A stretch of DNA of 64,000 nucleotides from Shewanella sp. 1CM18E (GTDB lineage: Bacteria > Pseudomonadota > Gammaproteobacteria > Enterobacterales > Shewanellaceae), in the NCBI RefSeq assembly GCF_023161665.1, contig NZ_JALNTW010000010.1:62001-126000 (forward strand), in the 5' to 3' direction. A model generated the notes under the pieces. It searched no databases. It was not told the DNA's origin and saw nothing but the letters and a program-made list of their open reading frames with translations. The translations under genes were made by a program, and so were the position numbers. Below are positions 20,397-29,591 of this stretch, piece by piece. Each line of letters opens with the position of its first letter. The stretch's first letter is position 1.

Positions 20397-21620
20397 ATGA
20401 ATTTTTCATTATCGTTTTATATTGGCTACCGTTATTGGCGCGCGCGCAAAGCCAATGCGTTTGCATCATTTATTACTATCTTTGCGGTATCTGGCATTTT
20501 ACTCGGGGTCGCTGCCTTAATCGTTGTTAGCTCGGTAATGAATGGCCTTGAAGGTCAGCTTAAACAACGTATTTTAGGTGCGGTTCCTCAGCTTACTGTG
20601 CATTCACCAGCGCCAATAGATAACTGGCAACAACAAGTCGTTAAGCTTACCGAGCTTCCTGGTGTAGTTGGTGCAACCGCGAGCGTGTCAACTCAAGCTA
20701 TGTTGCAGTCACCGACTAACATTGGCGCAGCCCAAGTTTATGGTGTGTATCCTGAGCAGGAGAAAAGCCTACTGAGTGCGACCAGAAACGTATATTCAGG
20801 GGATTTTGACACTTTAGTAGCGGGTAAGTATCGCATTATTTTAGGAGCTGAATTAGCTCGAATGTTGGATGTGGCACCCGGGGATAAAATTCGCGTATTG
20901 AGTGGTGATGGCGTGGTATATACGCCACTTGGACCTGTGCCGAGCCAGCGTAAGTTTACTGTTGTGGGTATTTTTGAAATGGGGTCTCAGGTGGATGCCA
21001 CGCTCGCCTATGTGCACCACGATGATGCTCAAAGGCTTATGCGTCAAACTGCGGGAGAAGTGAAAGAACTGCGCCTTTATCTGGATGATCCTTTTAATGC
21101 CGCGGCGATAGCCCCAAAAGTTATCAAGCAATTTCCAACTGTAGTCACCACAACTGATTGGAGTGATACATACGGTCATCTGTTTGGCGCAGTGAAAATG
21201 GAAAAGAATATGATGTCGTTAATGCTCAGTCTTATTATCGCAGTGGCTGCATTTAATATTGTATCGGCATTGGTCATGATGGTTGTTGATAAAACCACTG
21301 ATGTAGCGGTACTCAAGACTCAAGGGCTAACGACTTCAAATGTGATGGGGATCTTCCTTATTCAAGGCTCTTTAAATGCTGTGATTGGCTTGTTATCTGG
21401 CGTGGCTGTGGGCGTATTGCTTACGCTTAACCTTAATAGCATTACTCATGCACTTGGGATCTCTATATTAGGAGCCGGGCAAAACTTACCGGTTCAATTG
21501 CAGTTAAGCCAATTAACTTGGATTGTAGTGGGCACTTTGTTGATCACCTTAGTGGCAACTATTTACCCTGCGATACGTGCGGCGAATGTTCAGCCAGCAA
21601 CCGCGCTAAGATATGAATAA
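20397..21620 (+). CDS. lolC: Lipoprotein-releasing ABC transporter permease LolC
   Basis: LolC is one of two membrane subunits of LolCDE, which extracts outer-membrane lipoproteins from the inner membrane and passes them to LolA. From ATG 20397 it has 407 residues (E. coli 399). An in-frame GTG at 20334 would add 21 residues with no homology value. A first membrane helix (about 25-50) is followed by a large periplasmic domain and three C-terminal helices. MEKNMMSLMLSLIIAVAAFN and the end QPATALRYE match the family. lolD follows 46 bases later. Confidence 0.94.
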   Translation: MNFSLSFYIGYRYWRARKANAFASFITIFAVSGILLGVAALIVVSSVMNGLEGQLKQRILGAVPQLTVHSPAPIDNWQQQVVKLTELPGVVGATASVSTQAMLQSPTNIGAAQVYGVYPEQEKSLLSATRNVYSGDFDTLVAGKYRIILGAELARMLDVAPGDKIRVLSGDGVVYTPLGPVPSQRKFTVVGIFEMGSQVDATLAYVHHDDAQRLMRQTAGEVKELRLYLDDPFNAAAIAPKVIKQFPTVVTTTDWSDTYGHLFGAVKMEKNMMSLMLSLIIAVAAFNIVSALVMMVVDKTTDVAVLKTQGLTTSNVMGIFLIQGSLNAVIGLLSGVAVGVLLTLNLNSITHALGISILGAGQNLPVQLQLSQLTWIVVGTLLITLVATIYPAIRAANVQPATALRYE

Positions 21621-21666
21621 GTTCGATATCAACACAAAGCGATTCGAGTAGATCACGATTAAAGAT

Positions 21667-22383
21667 ATGAATAGCGAGTTAAGAATGAATCAAGAGTTAT
21701 TGCTACAAGTGAGTAACGTCAGTAAGCGTTATCAAGAAGGTACTGTCGATACCCAAGTTTTGCATGATGTCGATCTACAGGTTTTTAAAGGCGAGCAGCT
21801 CGCGATAGTCGGCAGTTCTGGTTCAGGTAAAAGTACTTTATTGCATATTATGGGCACCCTTGATAGCCCTACTAGTGGCAAAGTAACCATGTTAGGTGAA
21901 GATCTCTATAAGCTATCTAGCGCTCGTCAAGCCAAAGTGCGTAACGAAAACTTAGGGTTTATTTATCAGTTCCATCATTTGTTGCCTGAGTTCACCGCTC
22001 TTGAAAACGTTTCTATGCCAGCGCTTATTCAAGGTAAAAGCCGTAAACAGGTTGAAGCAAAAGCGACAGCACTGCTGGAACGTGTCGGGCTTGGACACAG
22101 ATTAAAGCATACGCCTGCTGAAATGTCGGGCGGAGAGCGTCAACGTGTGGCAATAGCTCGAGCTTTGATTAACGACCCTAAGCTAGTGTTAGCTGATGAG
22201 CCAACGGGTAATCTCGATGCTAAAAGTGGTGAAGCCGTATATCAGCTCATTACCGAGCTTGCTGCTCAATTTGGTACCGCTTTTGTTGTTGTGACTCATG
22301 ATCAAAAATTAGCTGCGCGCATGGATAGACAGCTGCACATGAAAGATGGCCGCTTAGTGCAACAACAGGAACTCACTGCATGA
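21667..22383 (+). CDS. lolD: Lipoprotein-releasing ABC transporter ATPase LolD
   Basis: Cytoplasmic ATPase of LolCDE. Walker A is GSSGSGKST, the family LolD motif is [18 protein letters not shown], the ABC signature is MSGGERQR, and Walker B is [12 protein letters not shown] followed by the switch His in VVTHDQ. The annotated start gives 238 residues. ATG 21685 gives 232, closer to E. coli (233), and is equally possible. Its stop overlaps the lolE start (ATGA 22380-22383), indicating translational coupling. Confidence 0.95.
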   Translation: MNSELRMNQELLLQVSNVSKRYQEGTVDTQVLHDVDLQVFKGEQLAIVGSSGSGKSTLLHIMGTLDSPTSGKVTMLGEDLYKLSSARQAKVRNENLGFIYQFHHLLPEFTALENVSMPALIQGKSRKQVEAKATALLERVGLGHRLKHTPAEMSGGERQRVAIARALINDPKLVLADEPTGNLDAKSGEAVYQLITELAAQFGTAFVVVTHDQKLAARMDRQLHMKDGRLVQQQELTA

Positions 22384-23633
22384 GAAGTTTGTTAGCTATG
22401 TGGGTAGGCTGGCGTTTTTATTTAGGGCGTCAGTCTAATGGATTTATTAACTTTATTTCGTTCGCTTCAACGGCTGGTATTGCGTTAGGTGTCACTGTAC
22501 TCATTGTTGTGTTATCAGCGATGAATGGCTTTGAAAAAGAGTTGGAGCAACGTTTATTAGGAGTGGTATCTCATGGCGAACTTATTGGTGTAAACGAGCC
22601 TATTCATGATTGGCAGAATATCGTCAATGACGCTAATCAGATCCCCGGGATTGTTGCCGCAGCGCCTTTTGTCCGTATGCAAGGGTTAGTACAGAAAGTT
22701 GGCGGTTTTCAGGGGCTAACCGTGCTTGGTATTGATATTAATAATGAAGCAAATGTTTCCAATATTAAGCAATTTATGTCCGAGCAAAGCTGGCAAAGTC
22801 TGGGTGAGCAAGAGACGAACAATATTGTATTAGGCCGCGGACTTGCCAAAAGTTTAGATCTGAAAGTGGGTCAGACTCTTAGCTTATACATGCCTAATGT
22901 TAACGGTCAGTCACAAGGCAAAATAGCTGCAGCTAAAAGCCATCGCTTTGTAGTATCGGGAATTTTTGAGCTTGGTGGTGAACTGGACATGAGCACGGCT
23001 TATATTCCGATGCAACATGCTGCCAAGACGCTCAATTTAGGCGATAGTGTGTCTGGGGTGAGAATTAAAGTTGATGATGTGTTTGCAGCGCCAAGGCTTA
23101 TTAGAGATCTTGGCTATAGTCAGCAGCAATACGTGTATATATCAGATTGGACCCGCACCCAAGGTCATCTTTACCAAGATATCCAGCTGGTGCGAATGGT
23201 AATGTATTTGGTGCTAGCCTTAGTGATTGCAGTTGCCTGTTTTAATATTGTTTCAACCTTAGTGATGGCGGTACGTGACAAGCAATCAGAAATCGCAATC
23301 TTGCTTACCATGGGCATGAAAAAAGCGTCCGTAATGCTGATATTTGTTGTGCAAGGGGCTTTTAACGGCTTGTTGGGCTGTGCAATCGGCGCGGTGCTTG
23401 GGGTTAGTATTTCAGTTAATTTAAGTGCGATAGCAAAAGGTATTGAATCAATATTAGGGATCCAATTACTGTCGGCAGATGTGTATTTTATTGACTTCTT
23501 ACCGTCAGAGCTCAATAGCGCTGATGTTGTCACTGTGGTGTGCTTAGCTTTCATTATGAGTGTGATTGCAACTTTATACCCAGCATGGAAAGCGAGCCAG
23601 ACGCTACCAGCAAGAGCATTGGCTGGAAGGTAG
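22380..23633 (+). CDS. lolE: Lipoprotein-releasing ABC transporter permease LolE
   Basis: LolE, 417 residues, is the second permease and in E. coli the subunit that first takes up lipoprotein. The topology is one N-terminal helix ([21 protein letters not shown]), a periplasmic domain and three C-terminal helices ending [12 protein letters not shown]. It is related to LolC throughout. Overlap of four bases with lolD and a terminator 38 bases after the stop close the lolCDE operon. Confidence 0.94.
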   Translation: MRSLLAMWVGWRFYLGRQSNGFINFISFASTAGIALGVTVLIVVLSAMNGFEKELEQRLLGVVSHGELIGVNEPIHDWQNIVNDANQIPGIVAAAPFVRMQGLVQKVGGFQGLTVLGIDINNEANVSNIKQFMSEQSWQSLGEQETNNIVLGRGLAKSLDLKVGQTLSLYMPNVNGQSQGKIAAAKSHRFVVSGIFELGGELDMSTAYIPMQHAAKTLNLGDSVSGVRIKVDDVFAAPRLIRDLGYSQQQYVYISDWTRTQGHLYQDIQLVRMVMYLVLALVIAVACFNIVSTLVMAVRDKQSEIAILLTMGMKKASVMLIFVVQGAFNGLLGCAIGAVLGVSISVNLSAIAKGIESILGIQLLSADVYFIDFLPSELNSADVVTVVCLAFIMSVIATLYPAWKASQTLPARALAGR

Positions 23634-23670
23634 TTGTTCGCATCTTTTCTCTTAGTTATTAACTAAATAA

Positions 23671-23694
23671 AAACGCCAGCAATCGCTGGCGTTT
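23671..23694. terminator. Intrinsic terminator of lolCDE
   Basis: The stem AAACGCCAGC (23671-23680) pairs with GCTGGCGTTT (23685-23694) across a 4-nt loop and is followed by T-rich sequence. It also lies downstream of the convergent minus gene. Confidence 0.88.
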
Positions 23695-23724
23695 TATCAT
23701 ATTAAATAGGTCTGTGTTACAAAA

Positions 23725-24105
23725 CTACTCATTTAACCAAGTAAATGCATCATGTTCATTGTCAAAGAATTTCATTTCGCCAGCGACAAACCAAGCACCT
23801 AATTTTGCTGCAAGTTCTTGCCAATCTTTATTGCCATAAAGTGCAATTTTTACAAATTGATTGCCATGCTTAAGCCCTAGTTTAAAGTCATCCCAAGCGG
23901 CACTTAGCTCCCATCCTTCTAGCTCGGTTGCATCGAATAGTGCTTTGATTTTTGGCTGCTTAACCTCTGATAACGCTGAGTCAATTACTGGGGTTATGGC
24001 CAGATAATCGCTGTGGGTTAACTTGCCTTTAGCTTTGAGAGTGAGAAAGAATTCATCTGCAACTCTTTCTATCCCGATAGAAAAACCATGTCTCAATGCA
24101 TTCAT
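23725..24105 (-). CDS. SpoIIAA-like (STAS/SEC14-type) protein
   Basis: This 126-residue cytoplasmic protein runs from ATG 24105. The upstream ATG at 24114 sits on top of the AAGG ribosome site, so the later one is preferred. The pattern of an N-terminal beta segment (FFLTLKAKGKLTH), DYLAITPVID, KALFDATELEGWELSAAWDD and a C-terminal FDNEHDAFTWL matches the SpoIIAA-like family (PF11964). Members are small single-domain proteins that may bind lipids or nucleotides. No function is known for this one. Confidence 0.8.
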   Translation of the reverse strand: MNALRHGFSIGIERVADEFFLTLKAKGKLTHSDYLAITPVIDSALSEVKQPKIKALFDATELEGWELSAAWDDFKLGLKHGNQFVKIALYGNKDWQELAAKLGAWFVAGEMKFFDNEHDAFTWLNE

Positions 24106-24317
24106 AAAAATCATCCTTGTAAAATGAAGAATAGGTTGCAGCCTTAACTGCCTGATTGAAAACTATTACGGATAACGACATTGATATCAATCTATATCAC
24201 GTTTATGCTCTCGAGTAATTTAGGGCTTTAGCTAAAAGGCTGTGCGATATAATCAGCTTTTTGACTGTATTAGGTATAGAAGAGCTTGGAGACAAAACAA
24301 GCCAAAAGGAATCAAAA

Positions 24318-25232
24318 ATGGATCAGCAAGTGTATGCGATTGGCGTAAAAGGTCAGAAATGGGGCGACGCAGAAAAAGCTCAATGGCTGAATGTTCAGTC
24401 AGTTAAGCGCTCTTATCAAGATGAAGTGCTCGTTAAGGTACAGGCGTTAAAAGAACGCTTTGATGTAGAGCAATATGGCGCGCTTTCTTATGATGCAGAG
24501 CGTTATCCTTTATTTGCCGTTAAATCAAAGAACTGGGACCTAACCAAGCCGACTATCTTGGTTACTGGTGGTGTTCATGGGTACGAAACCAGTGGTGTGC
24601 AAGGTGCGATTCGTTTTATTGAAACTAAGGCAGATCAATACGCTGAACAATTCAATATCTTAGTTACGCCATGCATTAGCCCTTGGGGATATGAAACCAT
24701 AAACCGTTGGAACCCAAAAGCAATCGACCCGAACCGCTCTTTCTATGCTGATAGCCCTGCTGAAGAGTCGGCTGCATTAATCAAGCTCTTATCCGATTTA
24801 GGTGTTGAGATTTTTGCCCATATTGATTTACATGAAACTACTGACACCGACAACAGCGAATTTAGACCAGCGCTTGCTGCTCGTGACGCCGTGGAGCATA
24901 CAAACTGGAATATCCCTGATGGTTTTTATCTTGTGGGTGATACGATTAATCCACAAGATGCGTTTCAAACAGCCATGATTAAATCTGTAGAGCAGGTAAC
25001 CCATATTGCGCCAGCCGATGAAGATGGCAAGTTAATCGGGGTTGAATTATCTCAGTTTGGTGTGATTAATTACGCGACCAAAGCACTTGGTCTATGTGCC
25101 GGTGTAACAAATGCGAAATATGTGACTACAACCGAAGTGTACCCAGACAGTCCATTGTCAGATGATGAAAACTGCATTCTTGCGCAAGTTGCCGCAATTA
25201 CGGGTGGGTTGGATCACCTGTTGAGCTTGTAA
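24318..25232 (+). CDS. M14-family metallopeptidase (succinylglutamate desuccinylase/aspartoacylase-like)
   Basis: Zinc-dependent enzyme of the carboxypeptidase/AstE/AspA superfamily, 304 residues. ATG 24318 is preferred over the upstream 24261 start because AAAGGA precedes it. The zinc site is visible: GGVHGYETSG gives His87-x2-Glu90, and AHIDLHETTD gives the third ligand His172. DPNRSFY resembles the substrate-carboxylate-binding Asn-Arg of the family. The general acid is probably the Glu in GVELSQFG. The substrate is unknown. It could be an amidase of acylated amino acids or a peptidase. Confidence 0.82.
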   Translation: MDQQVYAIGVKGQKWGDAEKAQWLNVQSVKRSYQDEVLVKVQALKERFDVEQYGALSYDAERYPLFAVKSKNWDLTKPTILVTGGVHGYETSGVQGAIRFIETKADQYAEQFNILVTPCISPWGYETINRWNPKAIDPNRSFYADSPAEESAALIKLLSDLGVEIFAHIDLHETTDTDNSEFRPALAARDAVEHTNWNIPDGFYLVGDTINPQDAFQTAMIKSVEQVTHIAPADEDGKLIGVELSQFGVINYATKALGLCAGVTNAKYVTTTEVYPDSPLSDDENCILAQVAAITGGLDHLLSL

Positions 25233-25261
25233 TTAGTTTAATTTTTGAATGTTGTAAAAGC

Positions 25262-25289
25262 AAAAGCCTGAAACTGATTTCAGGCTTTT
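25262..25289. terminator. Bidirectional intrinsic terminator
   Basis: A perfect 12-bp stem AAAAGCCTGAAA/TTTCAGGCTTTT with loop CTGA lies between the convergent peptidase and pilin genes. Confidence 0.9.
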
Positions 25290-25295
25290 TGGTTT

Positions 25296-25790
25296 CTAGC
25301 AACCGTTTGACACTAAGTTAAAGAAAGCTGGCTCAGTTCCTGTTGCTGTTACGTTGTAGTGTAAATGACAGTCACTATTAATATTGTGCCCTTGTGGAAA
25401 TATAAAAACGCCTGCGTTTGGAATGTTATATAACCCCCAATCTTCAGTAAATGAGTCTGTAGGGTTTGATAGCTCTGCAAATAGCCCGTCAATAGCTTTG
25501 GGTAAATTTTCAGCTGTAGGCGCGATATAACCAACAATCGTCATAATTTTCACCCCGTTCAGCTCAATCTCGCCGGGATTTAACTTTTCTTGTGAATCGA
25601 TAGCCGCTTTTGAATATACCAAGGCGTTTGCTGATTTAATACTGCCTTGTAATCCTTCTAAACTGGCCTTTGTTGCATCGTTAGTCAAATTAATAAACTT
25701 AGGTGCAGCTGTTACAGCGAGTATGCCGAGAATGATAATGACCACGACAAGTTCTATTAAGGTGAATCCTTGGTGACTAGAGTATTTCAT
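25296..25790 (-). CDS. Type IV pilin-like protein (MSHA-type)
   Basis: This 164-residue prepilin has a short leader ending Gly8, then FTLIELVVVIIILG with the Glu5 equivalent at residue 13, the prepilin-peptidase and methylation signal. The N-terminal helix continues APKFINLTNDATKAS, as in mannose-sensitive haemagglutinin (MSHA) pilins. The C-terminal half has two Cys (DCHLH and the last residue), which could close a disulfide loop typical of pilins. There are no other pilus assembly genes nearby, so it is an orphan pilin or pseudopilin that would use machinery encoded elsewhere. It ends close to the shared terminator. Confidence 0.88.
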   Translation of the reverse strand: MKYSSHQGFTLIELVVVIIILGILAVTAAPKFINLTNDATKASLEGLQGSIKSANALVYSKAAIDSQEKLNPGEIELNGVKIMTIVGYIAPTAENLPKAIDGLFAELSNPTDSFTEDWGLYNIPNAGVFIFPQGHNINSDCHLHYNVTATGTEPAFFNLVSNGC

Positions 25791-26086
25791 AAAGACCTAT
25801 CTCATATATTGGAAGCATATTGAATTATGTTGGATTCAAAAACGGCAGAGTAACTTAAGTTATAACTATTGCCTATAAGGGGAGCTTGAGTCTTTAGCTG
25901 TTTTGTTGGTTAAATGTGTGAATTGTTACGTATGTCGCACTTAATAAGCTGAAGTCGGTAAGGTTTTTCATGCACTATGCTGAGTTTTCTCAGCTATTTT
26001 GATTTTCTTCAGGTTTAATACGCAAGACACCTACCGCAATAGCGCTGTGTTGCTAGATAAAGATAACAGGCTTTGGAGGGCCTCTA

Positions 26087-26350
26087 ATGATGAAACTATT
26101 CAAACAATTTTGGTTTTGGTTCGGCCTACTGCTCTGTCCGTTATTGATGATTGCGAGCATATTTAATCTTGGTCGATTTCTTGGCTATACCTTAGTGAGT
26201 GAACAACCTTTTTTGCAAGCGTTGAATACCGGCAGCATAGGAATTGAACTATTGATAACGCTGAGTTTAGGTATTTGTGCGACTTTTGAGTTTTCGCGTT
26301 CGCTGCGTCTGGCTAAAGTTAAGTTTGCTAAAAATGGTGTGTTCAGTTAA
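26087..26350 (+). CDS. Small membrane protein, unknown
   Basis: This 87-residue protein has two hydrophobic helices, about 10-32 (FWFGLLLCPLLMIASIF) and 50-70 (IGIELLITLSLGIC), with a basic C-terminal tail. A good ribosome site (TTTGGAGG) precedes ATG 26087. A second ATG one codon later is equivalent. No family recognised. It converges on the SDR gene with 11 bases between the stops. Confidence 0.65.
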   Translation: MMKLFKQFWFWFGLLLCPLLMIASIFNLGRFLGYTLVSEQPFLQALNTGSIGIELLITLSLGICATFEFSRSLRLAKVKFAKNGVFS

Positions 26351-26361
26351 TAAAGGTTGGG

Positions 26362-27066
26362 CTACCAGGGTAGTATCGAGCCATCATAACTATAAAACTT
26401 ACCAGTATCACTCGCACTGGTATCACGGATGATACGGCTTAAACAATCGGCTACATATTCAGGGGTAAATAGTTTTCCCTCTGGCACATTACGCTGAAAT
26501 TGTTTCGATAACTCAGTATCTGTGGTACCTGGGTGAAATACCAATACGCAGGTATTAGCCTGCTTGAAACGCCATTCGATACTGATTGTTTTCATTGCCA
26601 TGTTGAGCGCCGCTTTTGAGCTTCTATAGCTCACCCAGCCCCCAAGACGGTTATCCTCAATGCTGCCAATTTTGGCAGAAATAGTAATAAAGTGACTCGT
26701 GGATTTAGCAGTTAAATGCCTCGAGAAATACGCTGCGAGTAGTAAGCTAGGCGTGACATTGATGGCAATGTTCTTGTTGAAAAAATCGCTATTAAACTCT
26801 TTTATGCTTTTCTCTGGGTTATGCTCACCATCATGGAGCATGCCTACAGCGTTTACCAACAAGCGTAAACTCGGGAGCTGATTGGCCAGCTCTTCAATAT
26901 CACTTTCTACAGTCACATTAACTTTGTACCAAGTCAGGTTAGGGTGATTAAGTGAGGGCTTTTGAGTCCGATAGGTCGCAAATACGTTTACATCATTGGA
27001 TGTTAGGTAATGTTTTACTAGTGCTAAGCCGATACCGCCAGAGCCGCCAACTATCAATACATTCAC
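26362..27066 (-). CDS. Short-chain dehydrogenase/reductase
   Basis: This 234-residue Rossmann-fold oxidoreductase has the nucleotide-binding motif GGSGGIG (7-13), NAVG in place of the usual NNAG (72-75), and the catalytic triad Ser130, Tyr147 and Lys151 (YRSSK). The layout and length match the CsgA/C-factor-like subgroup of SDRs. An Arg (TYRT) near the end of beta-2 suggests NADP(H). The substrate cannot be told from sequence. It appears monocistronic. Confidence 0.88.
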   Translation of the reverse strand: MNVLIVGGSGGIGLALVKHYLTSNDVNVFATYRTQKPSLNHPNLTWYKVNVTVESDIEELANQLPSLRLLVNAVGMLHDGEHNPEKSIKEFNSDFFNKNIAINVTPSLLLAAYFSRHLTAKSTSHFITISAKIGSIEDNRLGGWVSYRSSKAALNMAMKTISIEWRFKQANTCVLVFHPGTTDTELSKQFQRNVPEGKLFTPEYVADCLSRIIRDTSASDTGKFYSYDGSILPW

Positions 27067-27327
27067 AGTTATTTCCTTACAGTATTCGAAGTGTCTAACT
27101 CAATATCTAGCTCCCAATAGTGATAGCGCTTTGGGCCTGTACTAGTAAGGTTAGTTTTACGGTAATTAAGTGCGTGAAAGTTATTACGATTGGACTTCGC
27201 AAGGGGATCAGTAAGTTGATGCAGCCTTAGAATTTCAACCGCGAATACAGAGCTTGGGACAACTGATGGTTTTACTTGGGGAAATGAGGAAGAAACGCAC
27301 TATGGCTTTAATCTTCCCCTTTATTAC

Positions 27328-27888
27328 TTACTCTGCTTCTGAGGCAATAACGGCTTTTATGCTTTGAGAGTGGACTTTGATACAAAGGCCATTTTTCTTA
27401 AAGGCGATAGTTGGGTTCGCTAAACGTTCTTTATCACCTTTTGGTGAGCTCATTTTTACTTTGATCTCAGTTTCGCCTGCGATAACTGCTGCAAGTTGCG
27501 GCGCTTTTTCAAGTAACGCATGAGTGAGTTCATCGCAATCTGTTGCGCCGCAATCAAGTACCAGCTCAATGTGCTCCCAACCTTCTTTTGGGTACATTTT
27601 ATCGCTTGGATAAGGTAGCTCTACACACTCAATGCTTGTATTGCCCATCATTAGTGGCGTATTAAGCTCGATGATTAAAATAGGGCGACCGTTGATGATG
27701 TTATCAGAGATAATGTTACCGACTTTGGCAAATTCATGACGGAGCAGATCTGCACTTTGATTACTGTTAACTCTTAACGCAGTATGGTCGCATTCAAGCG
27801 CTAATTCTTTTAATCCTAGCTCTTGAGTAAACACTTGAATTTCTTTGCTAAAAGTAGACCAGCTATTAATTAATTCTTGGTATGTCAT
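27328..27888 (-). CDS. yecM: YecM family protein
   Basis: This 186-residue protein matches the E. coli YecM family (PF06185, 188 residues), a vicinal-oxygen-chelate fold possibly able to bind a metal. Visible conserved parts are LECDHTALRVNS, NGRPILIIELNTPL and GWEHIELVL, containing the His/Glu positions that would line a metal site. The function is not known. The 260 bases between it and the SDR gene show nothing distinctive. Confidence 0.9.
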   Translation of the reverse strand: MTYQELINSWSTFSKEIQVFTQELGLKELALECDHTALRVNSNQSADLLRHEFAKVGNIISDNIINGRPILIIELNTPLMMGNTSIECVELPYPSDKMYPKEGWEHIELVLDCGATDCDELTHALLEKAPQLAAVIAGETEIKVKMSSPKGDKERLANPTIAFKKNGLCIKVHSQSIKAVIASEAE

Positions 27889-27981
27889 TTTTGTGCCTTA
27901 ATGCTGCATGGGCGTGGGAAAGTCATAATGTATATAAACGCTGCTTGGTTGACGGCGTTTGTCATAAAAGCTGTTGCGATG

Positions 27982-28485
27982 TTAGGGCCAGATCTCTATC
28001 GGGATCCCTGCATCAATAGCCAGCCAAAGTTCATCCATTTCTGCGTTGGTGACCGCAATACAACCATCAGTCCAGTTATATTGCTGAGCTTCTTCTGGTG
28101 AGAGATTAGAATTTGGGTTTTCGCCATGGATCATAATTTGTCCCCCCGGACTAATACCTAAGGCATTGGCGCGTAAGCGGTCTTCGTCATTGGGATAAGA
28201 GATATGAATGGCGCGGTAGTAAGCACTATCTGGTTTCTTGTAATCTAAAATATAGCGGCCTTCAGGTGTACGCTGATCTCCCTCGGTAAGTTTATGACCA
28301 ACTGGGTTATCGCCCATGGCGATGCGATATGTTTTTAACGCTTTGCCTTGTCTAAATACTGTCATGCTTGAATCAGATTTATTAACGACCACTAAATCTA
28401 TTTTACCAATAGCAAAAGCTGTTGTTGAAAATAAACTCGTTGTTATAAACAGAGCAATACCGAATGACCAAGCTATAAAACCCAT
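27982..28485 (-). CDS. L,D-transpeptidase (YkuD domain)
   Basis: This 167-residue exported protein has an N-terminal hydrophobic signal ending near TTAFA (residue 25) followed by a YkuD domain. The catalytic signature is present: His120 in QIMIHGENP and Cys142 in WTDGCIAVTNAEMDELW. Such enzymes make or cut 3-3 crosslinks, or attach or release lipoprotein from peptidoglycan, in the periplasm. It is short with no LysM or substrate-binding domain, close to the YafK type. Start ATG 28485 follows AAGG. Confidence 0.9.
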   Translation of the reverse strand: MGFIAWSFGIALFITTSLFSTTAFAIGKIDLVVVNKSDSSMTVFRQGKALKTYRIAMGDNPVGHKLTEGDQRTPEGRYILDYKKPDSAYYRAIHISYPNDEDRLRANALGISPGGQIMIHGENPNSNLSPEEAQQYNWTDGCIAVTNAEMDELWLAIDAGIPIEIWP

Positions 28486-28695
28486 GAAAAACCTTGTGTA
28501 ATTAAGCGCTAAAAATCCGAGAAACCGAACTTATCTTACCTTAAAACCACGCTACTGTTGATGTTAAACATGAAGATTATTTTTGAGCTCAATCCAGTTG
28601 CGTGTCACACTATTGATATCATTTATTAAAATAGCTTGGCAGGCCGATTACGTTGGGTGTGCCTCTTCGATTTTTTGTAAGGAGTTGCTGCAATA

Positions 28696-29529
28696 ATGGC
28701 AACAGAGAAAGAAACTGAAAGTCCGTTCAAACTAAAATTACGTCGGATAATTTTTGGTACCGATACGCCTGCTGGGCGTTATTTCGACCTGAGTTTGATG
28801 CTGTGTATTGTCATTAGTGTCACCTTGGTTTTTCTTGATACCGTGGCCAGAGTGCATGAACGTTATGGCGATATTATCGTCATGCTCGAATGGGGCTTTA
28901 CTGTTATTTTTACCATCGAGTATCTATTAAGGCTATATTGCTCGGCGAAGCCACTGAGTTACGCGAAAAGCTTTTATGGAGTGGTTGACCTATTATCAGT
29001 ATTACCCACATATTTAGCATTGTTGTTTCCTGGTGCAAATTTCACTATGGTGATCAGGATCTTGCGCCTGTTCAGGATTTTCCGCGTATTAAAGCTGCTG
29101 CGCTATTTAAGTGAAGGCAACTTATTACTGCGCGCCATGCTGCAATCTGGGCGTAAGGTATTTATTTTCTTCTTCTCGGTCAGTTTGATCGTGGTGGTGT
29201 TAAGTGCCGTAATGTATGTGGTTGAAGGGCCTGAAAACGGTTTTACATCGATCCCTAAATCAATTTATTGGACCATCGTGACCATTACCACTGTAGGGTA
29301 TGGCGATATCACACCTGGTACACCATTAGGTCAGGCGATAGCAGCATTTACTATGTTGTTGGGTTATTCAATTATTGCGATACCAACTGGTATTTTGACC
29401 GCTGAAATATCACAAGAAATTGGCCGTACAAGAGATTTAAGACGTTGCAGCAATTGCTTGAAAGTCGGACATGAAAATGATGCGCTTTATTGTAATCATT
29501 GCGGCAGTGAGCTTGAGAGTGAGTTGTAG
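28696..29529 (+). CDS. Voltage-gated-type potassium channel with C-terminal zinc ribbon
   Basis: This 277-residue six-helix ion channel subunit has an S4-like helix at 116-135 with Arg/Lys at every third position (R121, R124, R127, R130, K133). The pore loop TITTVGYGDI (196-205) carries the K+ selectivity filter. Residues 250-270 form CSNC..CNHC (Cys251, 254, 266, 269), a small zinc ribbon not found in the best known bacterial Kv channels. The zinc site may be structural or regulatory. Start 28696 has GGAG upstream. The MATE gene begins 62 bases downstream and could be co-transcribed. Confidence 0.93.
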   Translation: MATEKETESPFKLKLRRIIFGTDTPAGRYFDLSLMLCIVISVTLVFLDTVARVHERYGDIIVMLEWGFTVIFTIEYLLRLYCSAKPLSYAKSFYGVVDLLSVLPTYLALLFPGANFTMVIRILRLFRIFRVLKLLRYLSEGNLLLRAMLQSGRKVFIFFFSVSLIVVVLSAVMYVVEGPENGFTSIPKSIYWTIVTITTVGYGDITPGTPLGQAIAAFTMLLGYSIIAIPTGILTAEISQEIGRTRDLRRCSNCLKVGHENDALYCNHCGSELESEL

Positions 29530-29591
29530 TGTCACTCAACGCGAAAATTGGCTTACTTAATTAAAGGACTAGCTTAAGGCTAAGAGGTGTT

